A DNA stretch of 64,000 nt from SVEL01 sp045123575 (lineage in GTDB: Bacteria > Bacillota > Clostridia > Lachnospirales > Lachnospiraceae). Under the pieces are notes generated by a model, which was not told where the DNA came from, did no database searches, and worked only from the letters and a program-made list of their open reading frames with translations. Shown here piece by piece: positions 59,788 to 64,000 of this stretch. Each line of letters starts with the position of its first letter. The first letter of the stretch is position 1. A program made the translations under genes and the position numbers. The stretch is from contig JBGVKG010000005.1 in the NCBI GenBank assembly GCA_045123575.1, positions 1 to 64,000 on the forward strand. The letters are read 5' to 3'.

Positions 59788-62040
59788 ATGTCTAAATGGC
59801 AACGTGCATTTCAACAACCGAATATCCCTTTAGGCGCAAATAATATGCCTGTTACTAGCTGTAATGAGCATATCATGCTCTCAAAAAAGGCTGCCAGAGA
59901 AGGTATGGTTTTACTAAAAAATGACCATTCACTTCTACCATTATCACCTAATACCAGACTGGCACTTTTTGGCAACGGCACCTTTGATTACGTTAAAGGC
60001 GGTGGAGGCAGCGGAGACGTTACATCCCTATATACAAAAAATATATACGATGGCATAACTGAGCTTGGTTTAAATATTGCACCGCATAAGGAATTATGTA
60101 ATTTCTATATGACCTATGTTATAGCGCAGTACGAGATGAAAAAGGCTATAGGCACCCTAGAAGAACCCGTATTACCAGATGAGCTCTACAAAAGTGCCAG
60201 AGAATATACCGACACAGCCATCATCACCATCAGTCGTTACTCGAAAGAGGATTCGGATAGAACGAAAGACGATTATTATCTAAACTCCGCTGAAAAAGCT
60301 ATGATTGATAATGTCAAAAAGCTCTTTGACCATATTATCGTAGTGCTAAATGTAGGTGGCGTAATCGATACAGAATGGTTTGCCCATGACGATAAGATAC
60401 AGGCTGTACTCTTATGTTGGCAAGCCGGCATGGAAGGTGGTTCTGCCATAGCCGAGCTTCTATTTGGCTTGGATAATCCTAGTGGTAAGCTAGTAGACAC
60501 CTTTGCTAAAAGCTTAGATGACTACCCTTCTACCGATAGCTTTTACGAATCTGATGACTATGTTAATTATACAGAAGATATATACGTTGGATATAGATAT
60601 TTTGAGACTATGCCTGAGGCTATAGGTAAAGTCAACTACCCCTTTGGTTATGGTCTGTCATACACAACCTTTAAATGGACTGTTGACTCTGTCAAGCTAG
60701 AGCATACTGACATATCTGACAATATAGCTATTACTGTAGATGTTACCAACACCGGTAAACATGCAGGCAAGGAAGTCTTACAGCTATATGCCAGCGCACC
60801 TAGAGGCTTTCTAGGAAAACCTGCTATCAGTCTTGTTTCCTTCCAAAAAACGAAGCTGCTAGCGCCTGGCGAGACCGAAAGGCTTGTTTTGGCATTTACC
60901 ATAGATGATTTAGCATCCTATGACGATTCAGGTAAAATAGAAAAATCTGCTTACATATTGGAGGCTGGAGATTATCGTTTCTATATAGGTAACTCAAGCA
61001 GAAATCTTGAGCGCATAAAACATGGATATACGTTACAAGAACACAAAGTAATATGTAGCATGTCAACAAAGTTATCAAAAACGCCTGTTGATAATGTTCT
61101 ACTGACTTCTTGTAATCATAAGCAGGAACCACAAATTACATTTAATAATACTGACAAATATACGTTAGAAGATGTTCACAGCCATAAAATATCCACCGAC
61201 GATTTCTTATCACAGCTATCAGACGAAGACCTGATATCACTTCTAGGCGGTCAGCCTAATGTTGGCGTAGCTGATACTGGTGGCATAGGTAACCTACCAA
61301 TGTTCGATATTCCTAATCTTATGACTGCAGACGGCCCTGCCGGATTACGTATCTTGCCAAAGCATAATATACGTACCACTGCTTTTCCATGTGCCACGTT
61401 GCTTGCATGTACATGGAACCCAGCACTCTTATTTAGCGTAGGTAAGGCTGCCGCTTTAGAGGTAAAAGAAAACAATATCAAGATGTTGCTTGCCCCAGCA
61501 GTAAATATACACAGAAACCCTCTTTGCGGACGTAACTTTGAATATTTTTCAGAAGACCCACTACTAACTGGTATATTAGCATCAGCAATGGTTATAGGCA
61601 TACAATCTCAAGGTATCTCTGCTTGTGTTAAACATTTTGCACTGAATAACAAAGAGACAAACCGCTTACATAGCGATTCAAGAATCTCAGAGCGTGCTGC
61701 CAGAGAGATTTATCTTCGACCATTTGAGATAATTATAAAAAAGGCTACTCCATGGTGCATCATGACATCCTACAATCTAATCAACAGCGTTAGAGTCTCT
61801 GAAAACAAAGAACTTATCACTGATATACTTCGTGGCGAATGGGGATATACCGGCTTAGTTATAACCGATTGGTATACTGCTGGAACTCATTACAAAGAGC
61901 TCCTAGCCGGAAATGATGTGAAAATGCCACTAGGATATCCTGACGAATTGCTAGAAGCTTTAGACAAAGGACTAATATCAAGGACAGACATGATACGAAG
62001 TGTAGGAAGAATACTTGAATTCATATTAAAAATAAACTAA
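59788..62040 (+). CDS. Glycoside hydrolase family 3, domain-permuted
   Basis: 750 aa intracellular beta-glycosidase with no signal sequence. The usual GH3 order is inverted: the alpha/beta sandwich comes first (residues about 18-260; GGGGSGDV, AGMEGGSAIAELLFG, NPSGKL), then an FnIII-like domain (about 310-395; VTNTGKHAGKEVLQLY), and the catalytic barrel is last (about 480-745; GPAGLR, GRNFEYFSEDP, KHFALNNKE, and the nucleophile Asp in VITDWYTAG). This permutation is known from beta-glucosidases of rumen Clostridia. The ATG at 59788 follows GGAGG; a longer frame is rejected. The likely substrate is beta-glucosides or xylosides. Confidence 0.92.
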   Translation: MSKWQRAFQQPNIPLGANNMPVTSCNEHIMLSKKAAREGMVLLKNDHSLLPLSPNTRLALFGNGTFDYVKGGGGSGDVTSLYTKNIYDGITELGLNIAPHKELCNFYMTYVIAQYEMKKAIGTLEEPVLPDELYKSAREYTDTAIITISRYSKEDSDRTKDDYYLNSAEKAMIDNVKKLFDHIIVVLNVGGVIDTEWFAHDDKIQAVLLCWQAGMEGGSAIAELLFGLDNPSGKLVDTFAKSLDDYPSTDSFYESDDYVNYTEDIYVGYRYFETMPEAIGKVNYPFGYGLSYTTFKWTVDSVKLEHTDISDNIAITVDVTNTGKHAGKEVLQLYASAPRGFLGKPAISLVSFQKTKLLAPGETERLVLAFTIDDLASYDDSGKIEKSAYILEAGDYRFYIGNSSRNLERIKHGYTLQEHKVICSMSTKLSKTPVDNVLLTSCNHKQEPQITFNNTDKYTLEDVHSHKISTDDFLSQLSDEDLISLLGGQPNVGVADTGGIGNLPMFDIPNLMTADGPAGLRILPKHNIRTTAFPCATLLACTWNPALLFSVGKAAALEVKENNIKMLLAPAVNIHRNPLCGRNFEYFSEDPLLTGILASAMVIGIQSQGISACVKHFALNNKETNRLHSDSRISERAAREIYLRPFEIIIKKATPWCIMTSYNLINSVRVSENKELITDILRGEWGYTGLVITDWYTAGTHYKELLAGNDVKMPLGYPDELLEALDKGLISRTDMIRSVGRILEFILKIN

Positions 62041-62057
62041 TTAACACTTACATAAAG

Positions 62058-62092
62058 CAAGGCAGAAACCACCTATAGTTTCTGCCTTGTTA
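62058..62092. terminator. Bidirectional terminator between GH3 and GH31
   Basis: CAAGGCAGAAAC and GTTTCTGCCTTG form a perfect 12-bp stem between the convergent stops. Confidence 0.85.
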
Positions 62093-62115
62093 TTCATTAT
62101 ATCAACTTTAATAAT

Positions 62116-64000
62116 TTAGTTTTCAATAAATGCCAATACCTGCTCAAGCACAGCATCTCGTACATCCACATCAATATTCCTTCCAGAAAGCTCCGATATA
62201 ATATAATCCTTACTTCTGCCACCCATAAAAGGTCTATACACATCATCCTTTTCCACATAAGATATTTCAACACTATTTACAATATCATATACTGCAGACT
62301 TCACATCATTCTCTCTAATAGTATGCTTATGCTCTAAGCAAACCTTTATATCTGCACTATAATCCCAGCCTTTTATGTCCACCACAAAGGTATGAGTTTT
62401 CTCGTCATAGCCACAGGTCGCTTCCACAAACTTATCACCCACGTATACTGCTACATTATTGTCATCAGTCGCCCTAAAATACAACTGAATATCTCTCTTT
62501 GGTGGCAACAAGCCAACATCACCTTCAGGCTTCTTAATGATAAATTCAGATGTACTATTGCCATTTATCATAGTAGTCATAGCATAATGGCCATTCTTGT
62601 AGGCATCTGTCTTTCCATCATCCTCGTACAAGTCAAAGGTATTATCTACTCCTGGATAAATAGACACAACCAGACTCCTTGGATTGTTCAAGAACTCTTC
62701 TCCAAATATATCATTGGTCAATGGCAATATTGCTCCAGCCTTGGCTAATACCGGCATAGAAGATTTATCTCTATACATATTTACAAATCTGTCGCCACTA
62801 TATACTGTATTACTAAATATATCGAAATATATTCCCTTTGGCAGCCATACCTTCACCTTGGCCCTATTCACACCAGCTATGCATCTGCTAGTAATAGGTG
62901 CAACCATAAGCTCTGTTCCAAAATAATACTGATTCTTCACTGCATAGGCATCCCACTCCTCTGGATAATCATAATACATAGGCGATATAAGCGGTCTACC
63001 CTTACTAGCAAGATAATTCATAGAATAAAGGTATGGTATCATACGGTGGCGCAGTCTTAGGAAATCATTCATAATAGCATGTGTTTCCATAGAGAATTTC
63101 CATGGCTCCTTGCCTGAAAACTCATTACATGAGCTATGTAATCTCATAATAGGCGAAAATACACCGAATTGATACCAACGAATCTCCAGTTCCTCATCCT
63201 TGGCACCTAACATATGGCCACCAATATCATGACTCCACCAGCCATAGCCTATATTGGACGCTGTAGCCGTAAAGTAAGGTTGGAAATCCAGGGACTCCCA
63301 CGTAATATATGTGTCTCCCGAGAAGCCTACCGGGTATCTATGGCTACCAGGACCTGCGTACCTAGAAAAGGTCATAGGTCTCTTGCCATTTCTTCCATTG
63401 TCAAGAAAATGGAAATGATTAAGCATCCACAAAGGATCTAAACCCTCCAGCTTAGAAGTATTACCCTGTTGCCAGTCAATCCACCAAAAATCCACGCCTT
63501 CCTCTTCCATTGGATGATGAATATCCTCAAAATAATATTTCATAAACTGAGGATTGGTAATATCAAATTCTACAGGCTCCTCTTCACTTGTATTAACACC
63601 CATATGTGTAGCTATAGTCTCGTAGCAATCCTCGAAACCTCTTACACCTTCTGCTGGATGAACATTTAATGTAATATGCATGCCTCGCTTGTGAAGATTA
63701 TCCATAAACCTCTTAGGCTCTGGAAAAAGCTCTCTATTCCATGTGTATCCTGTCCAACCACTACCGTATTTTCTGTCAATGTCCACAAGATGCCAATCCA
63801 TATCGATGACAGCCACCGCAAACGGTATATTTTCACTAGCAAAATCATCCATCAGCTTCATATATGTATCTTCTGAATACCTATAATATCTACTCCACCA
63901 GTTACCTAGGGCATATCGTGGCAAAAGCGGTGTTGCTCCACAAAGACGATAAAAATCCTTTATAGCCTCTCTATACTCATGCCCATAGCAAAATACATAA
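62116..64000 (-). CDS. Glycoside hydrolase family 31 (5' end beyond the window)
   Basis: At least 628 aa are in the window and the frame stays open to the right edge, so the N terminus is missing. The GH31 barrel is clear: LPRYALGNWWSRYYRYSE, VIDMDWH, nucleophile Asp in FWWIDWQQG, acid/base Asp in FSGDTYITWESL, and IGYGWWSHDIGGHM. C-terminal beta domains follow from about residue 375. It is an alpha-glucosidase or alpha-xylosidase; the choice cannot be made from the sequence seen. It is convergent with the GH3 gene, suggesting shared oligosaccharide use. Confidence 0.92.
   Translation of the reverse strand, partial: YVFCYGHEYREAIKDFYRLCGATPLLPRYALGNWWSRYYRYSEDTYMKLMDDFASENIPFAVAVIDMDWHLVDIDRKYGSGWTGYTWNRELFPEPKRFMDNLHKRGMHITLNVHPAEGVRGFEDCYETIATHMGVNTSEEEPVEFDITNPQFMKYYFEDIHHPMEEEGVDFWWIDWQQGNTSKLEGLDPLWMLNHFHFLDNGRNGKRPMTFSRYAGPGSHRYPVGFSGDTYITWESLDFQPYFTATASNIGYGWWSHDIGGHMLGAKDEELEIRWYQFGVFSPIMRLHSSCNEFSGKEPWKFSMETHAIMNDFLRLRHRMIPYLYSMNYLASKGRPLISPMYYDYPEEWDAYAVKNQYYFGTELMVAPITSRCIAGVNRAKVKVWLPKGIYFDIFSNTVYSGDRFVNMYRDKSSMPVLAKAGAILPLTNDIFGEEFLNNPRSLVVSIYPGVDNTFDLYEDDGKTDAYKNGHYAMTTMINGNSTSEFIIKKPEGDVGLLPPKRDIQLYFRATDDNNVAVYVGDKFVEATCGYDEKTHTFVVDIKGWDYSADIKVCLEHKHTIRENDVKSAVYDIVNSVEISYVEKDDVYRPFMGGRSKDYIISELSGRNIDVDVRDAVLEQVLAFIEN

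Overview
The window is low-GC DNA from an anaerobic Gram-positive bacterium, most likely a gut Lachnospiraceae (Clostridia). Pointers are strong AAGGAGG-type ribosome sites, meso-diaminopimelate dehydrogenase, an LTA-synthase-type sulfatase, long Big_2 surface proteins, a eukaryotic-type NADP isocitrate dehydrogenase, many intrinsic terminators and mostly leftward gene orientation. The genus is not determined. No rRNA, tRNA, CRISPR array, phage or transposase gene was seen.

Region by region: 0.2-8.6 kb holds a metallophosphoesterase and a leftward run of deoB, pyrimidine-nucleoside phosphorylase, a histidine phosphatase, an LTA-synthase-like enzyme and a D,D-carboxypeptidase, plus a small membrane protein. 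8.6-15 kb encodes two envelope proteins (zinc ribbon-TM-chitobiase-like; about 14 Big_2 repeats behind a structured leader) and a DUF1653 protein. 15-22 kb has icd, a CtpE-like P-type ATPase, a polysaccharide deacetylase preceded by a pentanucleotide repeat, and an L-cysteine desulfidase-family enzyme. 22-25.4 kb is a TPP-riboswitch-controlled thiamine-precursor ABC transporter operon. 25.4-26.1 kb is a roughly 690 bp imperfect inverted repeat with no transposase. 26-29.5 kb has small membrane proteins, a CapA-like lipoprotein and a PflX-type radical SAM protein. 29.5-39.6 kb has two signalling/ABC-export modules (NarL-type two-component; LytTR-DUF3021) flanking a membrane-anchored alpha-amylase.

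39.9-52.6 kb is the highlight: one leftward cluster with malate dehydrogenase (LDH fold, Arg at the specificity position), HdrB, HdrC, HdrA, MvhD/FlxD, FlxC, FlxB, FlxA, fumarate reductase FrdB and FrdA without a membrane anchor, an aspartate:alanine-exchanger-family transporter, and two-subunit class I fumarase. Together these give oxaloacetate to malate to fumarate to succinate, with an FlxABCD-HdrABC electron-bifurcating module beside a soluble fumarate reductase. I infer an NADH-dependent, possibly ferredoxin-reducing, cytoplasmic fumarate reductase system ending in succinate export. The promoter carries two Rex-operator-like 18-mers, which would tie it to NADH/NAD+.

52.8-64 kb has a PTS EIIC-EAL fusion, a cysteine-cluster protein, ddh, a Dabb protein, a DUF368 (PopT-type) protein, a small membrane peptide with a strong promoter, an ArAE/FUSC-type membrane protein, a domain-permuted GH3 and a GH31 cut by the right edge.
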